Positions 30,792-42,811 of a stretch of DNA of 64,000 nucleotides are shown one piece after another. The notes beneath the pieces are model-generated. The model was not told where the DNA came from, made no database searches, and was given only the letters and a program-made list of their open reading frames with translations. How positions within the stretch are numbered: position 1 is the stretch's first letter; the number at the start of each line of letters is the position of its first letter. The stretch lies in assembly GCA_000498155.1 (NCBI GenBank), contig AXZN01000024.1, positions 496,001 to 560,000 of the forward strand, read 5' to 3'. Source of the stretch: Shiraia sp. slf14. Its lineage: Eukaryota > Ascomycota > Dothideomycetes > Pleosporales > Shiraiaceae. A program made the position numbers and the translations under genes.

Positions 30792-33700
30792 ATGTAAATA
30801 TATTTTGGAATGTATGAATATGGATATACAAATATACGCTTTCCATTCGCTTTTGTAATTCTCCTCACAATTCTTCTTCGCTTCAATTTACTTCCCCATC
30901 TTCACATCGCACCTCCAAACTCTCCTCACATACCACCTATTACTATGTCCATATCAAGTTCCCAAATCTCTATATCACACCCACATATACCCCTCCCCAC
31001 AAGTAAGTGCAAGTGCCCACGATTTAAAAGCGGCAGCACGGCAGATCCAACGGCCCTTCCGGATGATCTTTTGCCGTAGAAAGTGCACTATGAGTGGCGA
31101 TGTAAATCATTTGTAACTAGACTTCTGACATTGTAATCGATACGTAGCGTATGCATCTACAACGTGTGTAGCTAGCTATCTACAACACCGAAAAACTAAC
31201 GACACCCAGAACAAAAATAAAATAACCCAAATGCGACGATACATCAAACCACACCTTTATTTTTAGCCGCGGCACACCCAGTAATTACCCAGACCCTACT
31301 ACCATCGCAAGGCGTTTGAGCATGTAAGACCTAAGCCATGTGACCTTTCTCAAAAGAAGTGAAAGGAAGCAAGGTCTCGTTTCCAAATGTCTTGGTCGCG
31401 CCTCGCCTCGCCCTACCAAGTCTCGCAAGTCTCGCCTTGCCAATAGTCATTCGGCTTATTTCACGCATACGAGGCGGATCACGATACTTATCTTACATGA
31501 ATGAATTCTCGGCATGAATCGAGGTTCTAAAGCACTGCACTGCACTGCACACGTGTCGCGATTGGACAGTTTACTGCAACACAACACAACACACTACAGA
31601 GTAGCATAGTGAACTAGAAGTAAAGTAAACTATGCGCACATTTGCGAGAATATACCTTCCCTCCCTCCCTCCAACTGACCCAAGCGTAATCCCAATCTCA
31701 ATCCCCAATCTCACTCTCCCGCACCCATCCACAATTCCATGTTTCCAGCTAGTCTCGGAGCCACCACCCCAATGCAGCAACGCATGAATCCGCGATAAAT
31801 TAAGAAACCACGCGGCTAGGAGCCACGTGCTATTTCTCTTCAATTCATGCGCTGCTTCAAGGGAATGCATAAAGACAAACGCAAAAGGGAAATGGAAACA
31901 GAACATGGGAAATGCTGGTTGGGGAGAAACGGAACTTAAGATGGGCGTAGTATGAAGGTCGGTTTATTATAATACTTAGCGGCGCGGGAAGATGTGTTTC
32001 GCATGAGTGTGGATTGATTACCTACTCAGTACTACTTACTACTATGGTATGTATACTTATCAGCATGGGAATAGTTTGCGGGTAATTCAGGAAGTGTGTG
32101 TGTCTGTGTGTGGTTTCGTTTGGAGTGGTTCTTCGTCAAGTGTTGAGAGGCATGGCTTGGTGCTGGACTGTACACTACCACGGACTACCTACGCTTACAC
32201 TACGCTATATCCCTTCGTACAACTACTAAACATAGGCATCAGCACAACGGCAGTCCGTGTTCTAGACGATTCTGCTCGCGTAGAAAAACGAACGGGTGGG
32301 ATGGCGGTGCTGGATTGCGATGACGATGGAGTGCAGCGCGGTAGAAGGGATGGGCCTGGTGTGTAGAGGACGGTTGGGCGGTACCGAGCTTCTTGGGCGG
32401 GAAAAGGCCAACAGTAGGATCGCGTCACGTATATGGAGGGGGGCAATTTCCATGGGAGTTGGGAGGTGTTTGGGCCCGGCAGTGCTGGATGTCATTTATG
32501 TTAGCGTGGTGATCGGGCTGGGTGCCGGCGGGGGGCAGGGTAAAGGAGTCTGTGTGAGTGTGTGTCTATTAATGAATATAGGGACCAGGGAGGTGGAAAA
32601 GAGGACGAAGCTCGAAATGCGGGGAGAGTTTAGATTTCGTGCAGCTTTCAATTAAGAGGGCAGAGGGTCATGACCTCATTCAGGCAGTGAGGGAAAGGTT
32701 GTTGGGTGTAGAGTTGATGGAGTAAAAGCATATTGTGCCTCTTTTTGCTGAATGGGGCCAATGAGAAGCGTGGCCGGCAGTGTTTCAGACGTCCGTAGAA
32801 GGGGTTGGTGGCTCCACAAGCGGTTTGTCGACGCCAGTCTGAGCGCGCGCCTGGACATTACCGTCATGCGATGACATGGTGGTTATTTCGAATCGCTTGC
32901 GTGATGATGTGATGCAAGTGTGATAGGTGTCGAGGGCGAATCGCGGTGGGTCAGTGTTGAAGCATTACCGGCAGAACAGAACAGAGAGCAGAAGGGTTCA
33001 GTTCAGTTCAGTTCAATCCAGTTCAGGGCAGCCCGCCAAGCATGCACGGCAGGGTGATACAACAGCAAAGGTGGGTGGGTGGGTACGCGATCGCATGTAG
33101 CTTGATGCAGGTTGATGCAGCCGTCTACGAGAACACAAGTCGAGGTCCAGCAGGGCGCCACTTTATTCCGCACGCAGGCCGGCGCGGCGTTGGCGACACT
33201 GCGCTGAGAGACACAGCGACACGGTGGCGGTCAGGACTGATTCGTGAAGCAGAGATTCAGATCGGCACAGCAACAACAGCAGCCCTGGTCAAGTTGCTGT
33301 GACGTATACGTAGACAATACATAGGACTACTGTTGGGTAGGTAAGTAGTCGATACTAATCATGTAGGAGCAGTTGGGCATCCGGTATACGATGGCATACG
33401 GTCGAGTACGATGGTGGAGAGAGTTCCGACCATGGCGTGTTTCCTGGCTGCAGGCACACCAGGCACAAGTCGTAAGTCGTTGTAGGCTAAGCTGTTGCGG
33501 CTTCAAGGGCTTGGGTTAGGCCAGGGGGCCCAGCGAATTGTTTGCGCCTGTCGGGCTTTGTGTGGCTTTGTGTGCACTTTACCCCTGACCGTCTTCGTGT
33601 GCAAGGTCCCCTTCACGTCTCATCTTCGCTCGTGCCGTCGCCGCCTTGCCCCTTTGGGCCGCCTGCAATCGCCTGCCACCCTGCCCTTGCGCGACCCACG

Positions 33701-34265
33701 ACACGCCCACTGGTCTCTCTCGACCACCAGCCGGCTCCCTCCTCGCTGCCTCTCCTCAGCTGCTTTACAGCCTCACCTCTGGACCTTCGACCGACCCCCC
33801 TCGCACACCGCTGTGCTGTGCTGCTGTCTCTCTTTTGGTTTGCTTGATTGTTCACCTCCCCCCTCTACAGTTCGCATACTCGCTCGCCTCTTTGAAAGAG
33901 GGTCGTCCCATCTTTGTCCCGGTGCATTCTTCCCGTGGCCCTGTCTCGCTGTCCCATCGCATTCAGAGACACCAAAATAGCCCTCTGCGACTTCCATTCG
34001 AGTACGTTGTTGGCGTGTTGTGTGTTGATGTAAACAACTCTGACACTGCCTTCCTACAGCCCAGGCTCTTCGTGCATTGCAGACACGATCAGACCAATCC
34101 ACCCCTTGACCACCACGTCCACTCAAACTTGCCTCTTTCCTTCGTCATGAGCAGCCATTCGGAACAATAGTCGGTCGTTAGTTGCTTTATACGTGTCGCG
34201 TTGACACTTGAGACTCCTCTCTCGTCATATCTGTTGTCGGCGTCTGTTCTCACATCTCACCTACC
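30792..34265. other. Long gene-poor region and 5' leader of the Kelch gene
   Basis: No gene is supported across 3.5 kb. It includes short simple repeats: CTCC at 31660-31672 and TTCAG units near 32999-33028. From about 33590 the sequence becomes strongly C/T-rich, as expected for the long 5' UTR of the Kelch gene. Open frames at 33495-33980 and 33646-34170 overlap in different frames and are composition artefacts. Confidence 0.5.
34003..34059 (+). other. Probable 5' UTR intron of the Kelch gene
   Basis: Donor GTACGT, a CTCTGAC branch site and a CTACAG acceptor enclose 57 nt, 206 bases before the Kelch start codon. A 7-codon upstream ORF (34147-34170, ATG AGC ... TAG) follows in the same leader. 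This is inferred from splice signals only. Confidence 0.4.
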
Positions 34266-36743
34266 ATGGGCTACTCGGATCCCATTTACCCGTTGAACGG
34301 TCATTGTTCAATCGTTCACGATGGCACGCTTTACGTTTACTCATCGGCTGGTTTTCAGTCTCTGGAGCTCAAGGAAGGCGCACAGTGGAAGGCCATGCCC
34401 ATGGACATTTCCCTCACTGGTGCTCAATGTGTCAAGGCTGCGTCTGCTGGAGACAGCAATGGCGCCATGCTCTACATTGTTGGTGGAAGGGTGAACGAGA
34501 CAGCTGCGACTTGGAATTACCCAGGCCTCATGCACTACTCGTTCGCAGAAAAGAAGTGGGACTGGGTACGCGCGCAAAGTTGGAATACACAAAACCGGAT
34601 GAACCATGGCGCCGTCTACCTCGAATCGTCCAAGAAGCTACTCGTCTACTCGGGATCGCAAAATGACGGAGACAACGGCCCTTCCTCGCAAACGTTCCTC
34701 ATGTCGACCATCCCTCCTTACAACGTCCAAAGTATGCCATCAGCTGGTGCGCCGCCATCGGTGAAGCCAATGCTCATGTCCATGGACCAAGATTCGGCCC
34801 TCCTTGTTGGAGGAGGACCTTCAAATACAGCACTGTGGAGATTCAGTGAAGCAGGGGGCTGGCAGGACTTGCGTGTCTCTCTCCAGCAGCCCATTGCCAA
34901 TCAAGAGGCGGTGCAATGTACGGTGGTAGCAGGAAAAGGAAAGAGCATGGTCTTGGAGAAGTTTGACATGAGTGTTGCGCCCAACAAGGTAGATCGTATT
35001 TTGTTAGTGCAGGAAGACGGTTCGCCCGCTGCTGTCGGTGCTACCGTTGGAGGAAAGAGCAAGCGCTTTGCCGTTGACAACTGGCCAACCTATAACGGAA
35101 CATACGCTCCAAATTCGCCGCGCTCGGGTTTCTCGCTTGCTCAAGGTAACGACGGCCTCACCGTTGCCAGTGGAGGAAACCAGACCGATCCCATTGTTGT
35201 TTTCGACGCAAAAGCAAATTCATGGGTAAACACAACCGCAATGTTCGAAGGCCAACAGGTCATCTTGAACTCGGAGACTTCATCGACAATGTCATCAACA
35301 AGCCTGCCAACTTCGACCGCCACATTATCTGCGAGTCCAAGCGCGACAGCGGACACCGTAGTACCACCTGCAATTCCCAGCAACAAGGGTAAGATGCTGA
35401 CGGTACTTGGAGCAACACTGGGAACCATCTTTGGAATTGCTGCCATCTTGATCATGGTGCTGTTATGTCTCAAGTACAGAAAGAACAAGAGCAAGCAAAA
35501 CCAAGGTTACGTTGAGAAAGATCGTATGAGCTTTGCTGATCGTGGGGCCGACTTCATGAAGGAGGCAGGTGGATCAGTCTCGTCATATCCTTACAACATG
35601 AACAACGATTCGCACTCGTCATTAGCCATTATCCAGGGTCGCGGCACTGGACACAAGAAGAACATGGCAAGTGATGCCAGCACTGCTGGTTTGGTGAAGA
35701 AGAGTAGCCCACTTGGCTATTCAGATCCGGTAGAGTTGTCCAAATTCGATCTCAAGCCTGAACCTGTCGAGGATAAGATAGTTCGACAAAACTCAGGCCG
35801 TGCACCACCTGTCAACAAATCCAACCCTCGCGCACGCAGCTCAGGCTGGAGTCGATATTTCGCAAACAACGAGGCTACCAATCTTGCCAATGTGCAAGCT
35901 GATCGGTCGACATACGCTTCAGATCGTACCAGTGTAGCAAGTCAATCACAATACACAAACTCCAATGTGTATAATAGTGGTCGACCATCACAGCACATTG
36001 CCCCTCTTGAGATACCGAAATTCGACGGCCAACGCTTGAGCAGGGTGGCTAGTGGAAGTCCAACCCTGGGAAGCTCGACAGTAACTTTGCCTCACCAAGT
36101 ACAGCCAATGCAGGCTGAGCTTGGGCGAGCAAACTCTAACGGAAGCACGAGATCAGGTATCAGTCACAACGATGATCACTACTTCCACAAGCCTGTCGAG
36201 ACATGGACGCCGATGGATCGGGATGGCGTCAACCACAGGACTAGCAGCAACTACACTGGCAGCATGGTCTTTGACTCCAACAACCTCAAGAATGACGGTG
36301 CAAGCTCATTCTACCCTGATGGCACAGACTCCTTCTACCCTAAGAGCAACTTCAGCTCTTTCTATCCGGGTCAGGGAGAAGCGCCACGTCTTCCAGACTT
36401 CCGCGATAGCTCGAATACCATGTTCCCATCAGGGAATGCACCATCAGCGCCAGTTGACGACATGCCAAAGAGCAAGTTCAGCTCAATGTACCCGTCACCG
36501 CCACGATTAGGCCTACCACAAGACAGAGAAAGCACAGTCACTGTCTTCCCTGGTCCCAACGCACCTCAAGCCACAACTACCACCGCACCCTCCAACAACA
36601 ATCTAAGCTCCTTTTATCCTCCTCCACGCGTCGGCCACGAGAGCACAGTCACCATGTTCCCTGGCTCTGGCGGCGGAGCCCAAGATAAATCCAAGGACGG
36701 TCAATCAGACATGTCATGGTTAAACTTGGGTACAAGCCGATAA
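34266..36743 (+). CDS. Kelch-type beta-propeller protein with one TM segment
   Basis: A single exon of 825 aa. Residues 1-340 hold degenerate Kelch blades (GTLYVYSSAGFQSLEL, AMLYIVGGRVNETAATWNYP, MNHGAVYLESSKKLLVYSG, DSALLVGGG). A Ser/Thr-rich stalk leads to a TM helix at about 376-400 (VLGATLGTIFGIAAILIMVL) followed by KYRKNKSKQN. The last 420 residues are a disordered Ser/Asn/Pro-rich tail with imperfect C-terminal repeats of the type SSFYP...STVTVFPG. No signal peptide is visible despite the extracellular look of the Kelch part. Such proteins occur across Pezizomycotina and are suspected surface or polarity factors; the function here is unknown. Fungal Kelch proteins such as Tea1 lack a TM, so this is a different family. 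Confidence 0.85.
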   Translation: MGYSDPIYPLNGHCSIVHDGTLYVYSSAGFQSLELKEGAQWKAMPMDISLTGAQCVKAASAGDSNGAMLYIVGGRVNETAATWNYPGLMHYSFAEKKWDWVRAQSWNTQNRMNHGAVYLESSKKLLVYSGSQNDGDNGPSSQTFLMSTIPPYNVQSMPSAGAPPSVKPMLMSMDQDSALLVGGGPSNTALWRFSEAGGWQDLRVSLQQPIANQEAVQCTVVAGKGKSMVLEKFDMSVAPNKVDRILLVQEDGSPAAVGATVGGKSKRFAVDNWPTYNGTYAPNSPRSGFSLAQGNDGLTVASGGNQTDPIVVFDAKANSWVNTTAMFEGQQVILNSETSSTMSSTSLPTSTATLSASPSATADTVVPPAIPSNKGKMLTVLGATLGTIFGIAAILIMVLLCLKYRKNKSKQNQGYVEKDRMSFADRGADFMKEAGGSVSSYPYNMNNDSHSSLAIIQGRGTGHKKNMASDASTAGLVKKSSPLGYSDPVELSKFDLKPEPVEDKIVRQNSGRAPPVNKSNPRARSSGWSRYFANNEATNLANVQADRSTYASDRTSVASQSQYTNSNVYNSGRPSQHIAPLEIPKFDGQRLSRVASGSPTLGSSTVTLPHQVQPMQAELGRANSNGSTRSGISHNDDHYFHKPVETWTPMDRDGVNHRTSSNYTGSMVFDSNNLKNDGASSFYPDGTDSFYPKSNFSSFYPGQGEAPRLPDFRDSSNTMFPSGNAPSAPVDDMPKSKFSSMYPSPPRLGLPQDRESTVTVFPGPNAPQATTTTAPSNNNLSSFYPPPRVGHESTVTMFPGSGGGAQDKSKDGQSDMSWLNLGTSR

Positions 36744-38036
36744 TCTCTCATCTCACCTCACACACTCAAAAGTAGCATTTCCAGCGCGGAACCCAAAAAC
36801 ACGGATCTCTCACTCTTTTCCCTAAGCACGAGTCTTCCTTGTATCTATCTCATATCTCATTGCATTCTCATTCAGCGCCGGGCGTAAAACGATACCTGCA
36901 TACCAGTCGAAGATAACTACTCGAGGTGTAATCTTGTGCTGCTTTGTAGCGGTTTTTCCATAACATGAAGAAGAGAGGAGGGAGAGATGGAGAAGATACC
37001 TAACCTAACCGATCCCGGTCATTACCTGATACCCGACGTCGCTGTCAAACCCCTCACACCCACCATTCAACCCAACCTCACCAATCAGACGATTGATCTC
37101 GACCGAGAGATGTCATTCTCAAAGTCACTGTATATAGACACACACACCTACCCATTTCTTCTTCTTTTTAGTCATGTTTCTTCCTTTCTTTTCTTGTCTT
37201 TCATTCACATTTTCTTTTGAACCTCATACTCATATCCTATATCGATATTTTTCCTTGGTCCGTCACAACCACCAACCATCTAGTTACCTGTACCTCTTTT
37301 TCCTGTTTGTTGTATCAACCTCGCGCAAATACACGTCCGTCTCATGTGGCTAGTCGCAAAGCCTCCCTGGAAAGGGGGAAATCCTGAAAGAGGGAGGAGA
37401 GGAGGTGGTCCTGTTTTGCTGTTGTTGTTGTCTAGGTAGCTGGGGTTATTGGCTACTATACTCGGCGTACGTCGCTGCTACGGCTGCGTGTGCTGCTGCT
37501 GCTCATTGATCTTTTGCTGCTGCTGCCCAGGGCAGTCCGGATGTCGATAAGACGCATGTGGACGTTAATATCGTAATGAAAAGGGAGTTTTTGTGTGTTT
37601 GACTATTGAGTTCGAAGTGTGTGATGTTCTGCAGAGTGATTTGTGTTGTTGTTTTGTGCTTATACAAAAGATCTTGATTAAAACCGAAGCTCTATGAAAA
37701 TCACGTCGTCGAAAACCACAGTCCATCCTATACCAAAGTATAAGTTTCATCTCACTATACCATTCACATCTCTCTTCTTTCGAGATTGAGTTTGTTTCAT
37801 GTATGTCTATTATCATGTATGAACTATGAACTTCTGGCCAATCCTTCATATGAACTACCTTCCCGCTCCGCATATCACGAGGGGACAAGTATCTAATTCT
37901 ATGTTGTTCCAAATCCAAACCCCAAACTATGCATAAGTAACCAGATGGCAAAAACTCCATGCATCTAGTCAAATCTCCAAATCCACGCTCCTCTTTCAAT
38001 CGACCTCTTCCACATCCTCCACCTCAAAACACCCGC
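36744..38036. other. 3' region between convergent genes
   Basis: No gene is supported. The Kelch 3' UTR probably occupies the first several hundred bases (T-rich at 37150-37220). A small trinucleotide-like TGCTGC cluster lies at 37488-37525. A 144-codon minus frame (37565-37999) has no recognisable content and is not called. Confidence 0.5.
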
Positions 38037-39144
38037 CTAAGCATTAACAATCCTCTTCATAGCCGCCGCCTGCCTCGGCTCAATAAACAATGCCTCCCCC
38101 TCCGTCAACACCGTCCCCTCCCTCTTCCCCGCCGCCCACTCCTCCTCTGTCGGCAGCGTCTCCAACCAGCCTTTAACCCACGCCTTCCTGCCCTCCACCT
38201 TCGTCGTCTCCGCTTTCAGCACAACAACCTGCCCCGCCATCACAGGCGCCTTGTACTCGATTTTCAAACTCGCCGTTACAGCCACTTTATTCGGCAACGC
38301 GGGGAAACAGCAGCGCGCGAGCCCTTCGTCGAGAAGCGTAGCTAGAAGACCGCCATGCACGATTCCTGGGTGTCCGCAGAGCGCGGGGCCGAGGTACTGT
38401 AGGGAGACGAAGTGCGTTCCCTTTTCAGTGGAGAATTGCAGTGGTGGGACGGCGATTTTGTCGTCGCCTAAAAGAGTGCCGCCTGTGAGGTTCTGAGCGC
38501 GCAGGGCTTCTGGGATTTTGAGGTGTGGGCGCGAGGCGATGTAAGCTTCGTCTTGGAGGAGCGAGCGGGTGTAGGGGTGTGTGAAGATTGAGGATTCGAT
38601 TTGCGAGACGGCTTCTGAGGGGGGCGTGAAGAGGGTGAGGGTTTCTTCGTCGGTTGGGGGGTTGGAGAGGGAGCGGAGCGACTCGATTGCGGGGGCGCCT
38701 GCCATTATGAAGCCGAAGGAGAAGGTGAGGAGGGTGAGGGCTAGGGCTATGGGGGCGCGGATGAGGAGGGGTCGTTTTGGTTGTTGCTGTGTAGAATTGG
38801 CTTGAGATTGAGATTGAGGATGTGGTTGTGAAGTTGAAGTTGAAGTTGAAGCTAGAAAGTCAATCGTTAGAAGAAAGGTACTAGAGATATAAAACTAATC
38901 CAATCCAATTCAATTCTCCCCTTCCAAGTTCAAGAAACTAGCCACTAAACCAAAATCAAGAAAAGAAAAAAACCAACTCACCAATATTACTACTCTCCCA
39001 CCTTACCCCCAGCGGCGAACGGCCACCTAACTTTCCTTTTATACCACCCCCCGCGCCGACCTCTCGCCGGACGCTCACTCTCCACGGCGACGCCTTCCCC
39101 AAGAGACCCACATGCCTCGATAAGGCGATCCTTGCGGCAGCCAT
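38037..39144 (-). CDS. Mitochondrial hotdog thioesterase (PaaI/THEM4-like)
   Basis: Two exons on the minus strand (39144-38982 and 38851-38037) are joined by a 130-nt GT-AG intron, giving 325 aa. Exon 1 encodes an Arg/Ala-rich presequence (MAAARIALSRHVGLLGKASP). Exon 2 opens with Ser/Thr/Gln repeats, then a hydrophobic segment (RAPIALALTLLTFSFGFIMA). The hotdog fold carries the PaaI signature GHPGIVHGGLLATLLDEGLA, with HGG and the following Asp as the catalytic region. It probably hydrolyses acyl-CoA in or on mitochondria. The two-exon model is needed because the second frame alone lacks the presequence. Confidence 0.87.
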
Positions 39145-40015
39145 AACTAGGAACCGAGTATTTTCGCGTGTGCGCGCGCGCCCGCCTAGACTTCCTTGTT
39201 TGCTAGTGTGTCTTCGTGCGAAGTTCTGTCGGTGAGTGGTTGTTGGGGTGCGGCCGCGGTCGAGGTGCGCTTGGACCCTGAGTGGAGGATGGGCTAAGGC
39301 TTCGTCATTGCGAGTTACCTCGGCTGAGGGATTGGGAATTTCTTTGGGCAGGTTGCTGGTTTTATTTGTTGGTTAGGTGGTTGGGGGGATCGGGGTGGCC
39401 GTGTGGGTTGGGCTACGTAATTGACTCGAGGCGTGATTTTGGCTGGGTGTAGGTTCAGGGGTGGATTTGAGATCTGGATGATGGTGAAGGGTTTGAGTAT
39501 TTTCTCTACTTCTTTGTATAATTGCCAAGTTCATATGAAGAACACATGAATCTACGCCATGAGCGTTCCTCGGATTCGAGATTTAAGGTTTCACGGCTTG
39601 TAAGTAAAACATCTCGAAAGCGTTTCAGATGATTGTGACAATTCGGTTCATTCAAACATCATACAATCTACATTTGTAGTCCCGTTGACTACACCGCTTC
39701 ACAGGTCTTGATATCCCAACACTTTTACTCCTCCCCACCCGTCTCCCTATCAAATCATCCAGATACTATACATACAGAGTGAAGTGTGTCATCAGTCAAA
39801 TGCCGCTCGGCGGCCAGTGCATATCTTTTAACTTCCGTGGCCCTTTAAAATAATTACCCTCATGTGGATATGGGAATCGTACTAAGACAGAGTGGCATAA
39901 TGGACTCAGACCTTTTGGACGCCAGGATATGCCATTACGAACATGCCCGCCAACAAGAAATGCGAAATCGCGAAATATAAAAGTACAAAGGTATGGTAAC
40001 GAAGAGGCGAGTGGA
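39145..40015. other. Intergenic region
   Basis: This lies between the thioesterase start and the TIM44 stop. No gene is seen. The 39150-39260 part is GC-rich (alternating GCGCGC near 39173-39183) and is the likely thioesterase promoter. Confidence 0.5.
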
Positions 40016-41718
40016 TCAGTAGTAGTCCCTGGCGCTCTTTTGGAGTTCAATCAACCTCCAGCCTCTTGTCTCAGGGTTGTTGACGTCTTCTGGTATTCTG
40101 GTAACGCCAATGGCATATGTGACTTGCTGAACCTTGTCGTCCATACCAGATGCGAGCTCTCCGGATTTGGCATTCTTGTAGACATGCACCTCTTGGGTTC
40201 TGCAGGTGATGATGAAGACTGGGATCTCTCCAGGTTCGAGAAGCTTGGCATTGAGAACGTCAACACCTCGAATGTCGACGATTTTGCCATCAGACTTGAG
40301 TCCAGCGGCTTGGTATTGTTGCATGAGAGCGGCATACACAGAGTATTGTGCGGCTGACAGCCATTGCTTCAGCACTTCAACATCGCCCTTGACGTAGGCA
40401 TCCAGGACTTCAGGAAGGATGTACTCGCGCATTTCGGTCAAGAATGGCTCCATTTGGAAGTTGGGATCAATTTCACGGAACTTCTTGATGACCATGGCTG
40501 TCTCGTTTTCGGCGAAGAAGCCGGTGATACGGTCAGAAATGCTGCGTGCGGTCGAGATGATGGCGTTATCGGACTCATTGTAGATGGATTTCATGCTGAA
40601 GAAGCCTTGAGCAAGCTTAGAGTTGTCCTTCCACTCCCGCCAAACTTCCTTGTATTTGGCATCTTTGTGGAGGGTAACGTTGGTGCCAGCACTGTCACTT
40701 GTTAGTCAATTGCCAAACGAGTCATGCGAATATCGTACTCTGGATCTTCTACCATAGGCTCGAGAGGCTTTCCGCCAGTCCGCTGGAGCTCATTGAGTTC
40801 TCTCAATTCTCTCCGCTTTCGACGCTCCTCCTTCTCAACCCATCCTCCATACCTGGACGAACTGCCATCATCGATGGTCTCCTTGACAGCCTGGAAAGCC
40901 TTGGTCTGTCGCACTGGTCGCGTGACATACTCAAGACCAGTTCCAGTGACTCTTGCAGCCGCTCGAACACCCTTGACTGGTGTGGTGTCCCAAGTCCATG
41001 CTGCTCCTTGTCCCACAGCGCGTCCTGTAGCCTTCAAAGCCTCTGCAGTCTTGGTCTTGGCCTCATCCGTCATTTGCCTTGCCTTTTGCACTTGTGGGTT
41101 CTGGGTGAAGTCATGAATTGAGCCAGACAACTCCTTCGTTCCCTCATTCCACTCCTTGGATGCCTGGAACTCTTGTTGCAGAGTTTCCGTGAACACTTGC
41201 CATGGAGTTTTGTCACCGTGGGGTGGGGGCGGGGGAGCATCTTTCTTTTCTTTCTTCTCGCCTTCCTCACCCTCCTTCTTTTCACCAGCTTCTTCTTCAC
41301 CAGTCTTGTTCTCTTTGGCTTCCTCTCCTTCCTTTGCTTGTTCACCAGCTGCTTGTTCGCTGGTGGCACCCTCTGTGCTAGGCTTCTTGCCCTCGGGCTG
41401 TGCTTGAGATGCTTCCTTCTTTACATCCTTTTGCTTTTGCGCCTGCTCTTGGAGAGCTGACTGGGAGGAGAATTGGCGAATAGATACGGCCGAGGTTCGG
41501 ACTAGAATATCCTGGGGGAGAAAGTTGCTCCGCAGAAACGCAGGAGGGGGAGCCTGGCCTGCATTCGAAGAGACTACAGGTGACCGTGCTACTAGAGGCG
41601 CAGAGGATAACCGTCTATACGCAGCAGCTCGTCCAGAGGCGCTCGAGAGCGTAGTTACAGGCGGTTGTAGGCCGCACCGCGCTCGGGCGGCGAATGTGCC
41701 GGCAGTCGAAGGCCTCAT
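40016..41718 (-). CDS. TIM44: Mitochondrial import translocase subunit TIM44
   Basis: Tim44 tethers mtHsp70 to the TIM23 channel in the matrix. Two exons (41718-40739 and 40691-40016) are separated by a 47-nt intron (donor GTACGA, branch CTAAC, acceptor GACAG), giving 551 aa. The N-terminus MRPSTAGTFAARARCG is a presequence. A very acidic/Lys-rich low-complexity section (EEAGEKKEGEEGEKKEKKD) and Pro-run follow. Next come the Hsp70/TIM23-interacting region (DKTPWQVFTETLQQEFQASK) and the C-terminal membrane-binding Tim44 fold (NFQMEPFLTEMREYILPEVL to LQKSARDYY). The intron restores VEDPD-AGTNVTLHKDA at the join. The frame is open upstream to 41913 but without an ATG, so ATG 41718 is the start. 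Confidence 0.95.
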
Positions 41719-41967
41719 ATTAGAATATACAAACAAGCAATCCTCAGACTGACAGTGACTGGATCGAACCGGCACCAATGGATAAGAACAAGACAAATGG
41801 GCGCAGCGGAGGATGAGAGCAGAAGTCGACAGCGGCAATGCCCATCTTTTTCCGCATCGGAAGCTCGGGCCACCAAAGTCAACTTTCTGCGAGCGACTTC
41901 CACATTCTAGCACTCCATCCCTCCAGCCGGCAATTGAGCGCGCAACTCACCCACAGGCACGCCCAAC

Positions 41968-42642
41968 ATGTCGCAGAACTCGGCATTGCGGGCCTTCCGC
42001 TGCCTCACATCTTCATGGCGACCATTACAGCGACAATTCCTGCCCGCACGATGCATATCCCAAACTACATCCACCACCGCCGCACAACCACCTCCTCCTC
42101 CACCAGAAGTCCAAGACCCCACGGCCAAAACACAAAAAACTTCGTTAGACACGCTCATGTCGAATATTGATTCGAACTTCCAGCGTGCGTCACTGGATCC
42201 TTTTTCCAATCTGATCCCAGGTCAGACTGGGGTCATGCGCAACCTCACAATCCGCGAGTGGGAAGAAGACGATAGACATAAAATACACATTTTCGCTTCC
42301 AAACATAATACACATTTGACGCTGGCGAAGCCAAATCGCGATGCGCTGATTTCGGTGTCGTGTGGGAATATTGGGTTCAAGAAAGCTGGACGTGGATCGT
42401 ACGATGCTGCATATCAATTGGCTGCGTTTTTCATGAGCAGGATTCAGGATAAGGGCTTGTTGCCAGAAATCAAGAAGATTGAGTTGGTGTACAGGGGATT
42501 CGGGCCTGGACGGGAGGCTGTCACAAAAGCGATATTGGGTACAGAGGGACGCAAGATCCGGCCGATGATTGTCAAGTTGAGCGATAGCACGAGATTGAAG
42601 TTTGGTGGTGTGAGGAGCAGGAAGCCCAGGAGATTGGGTTAA
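41968..42642 (+). CDS. MRPS18: Mitochondrial small-subunit ribosomal protein uS11m
   Basis: 224 aa in a single exon. The N-terminal 90 residues are a mitochondrial presequence and extension. The uS11 fold (about 100-224) shows FASKHNTHLTLAKPN, SVSCGNIGFKKAGRGSYDAA, and the diagnostic C-terminus STRLKFGGVRSRKPRRLG. Yeast Mrps18 is the counterpart. Its start is 249 bases from that of TIM44 on the opposite strand. The gene converges on the DeSI gene. Confidence 0.95.
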   Translation: MSQNSALRAFRCLTSSWRPLQRQFLPARCISQTTSTTAAQPPPPPPEVQDPTAKTQKTSLDTLMSNIDSNFQRASLDPFSNLIPGQTGVMRNLTIREWEEDDRHKIHIFASKHNTHLTLAKPNRDALISVSCGNIGFKKAGRGSYDAAYQLAAFFMSRIQDKGLLPEIKKIELVYRGFGPGREAVTKAILGTEGRKIRPMIVKLSDSTRLKFGGVRSRKPRRLG

Positions 42643-42811
42643 AGGAAAGTGTATTCTGGTGTGGGTATCTAAGTGTGCAGAAAGCAAAGGAAACAGTGCT
42701 ATGTACTATACAGCATATACAACAGGCGCATGGGCTATGATGAGCGATACAGCCATAGAAGGACATGTACGATGATGCAATGTAAACAAATATGCGCAGA
42801 CAATTGAACAG

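Noticed and set aside
33495..34170. Overlapping 101-174-codon frames before the Kelch gene
   Set aside because: C/T-rich leader sequence opens several frames at once; peptides are Pro/Ser/Leu/Cys-rich with no domain.
37565..37999. 144-codon minus-strand frame next to the thioesterase gene
   Set aside because: No known motif and located where 3' UTRs are expected.
41719..41913. N-terminal extension of TIM44 upstream of ATG 41718
   Set aside because: The frame is open, but the only start is a non-ATG codon, and the presequence begins naturally at MRPSTAG.
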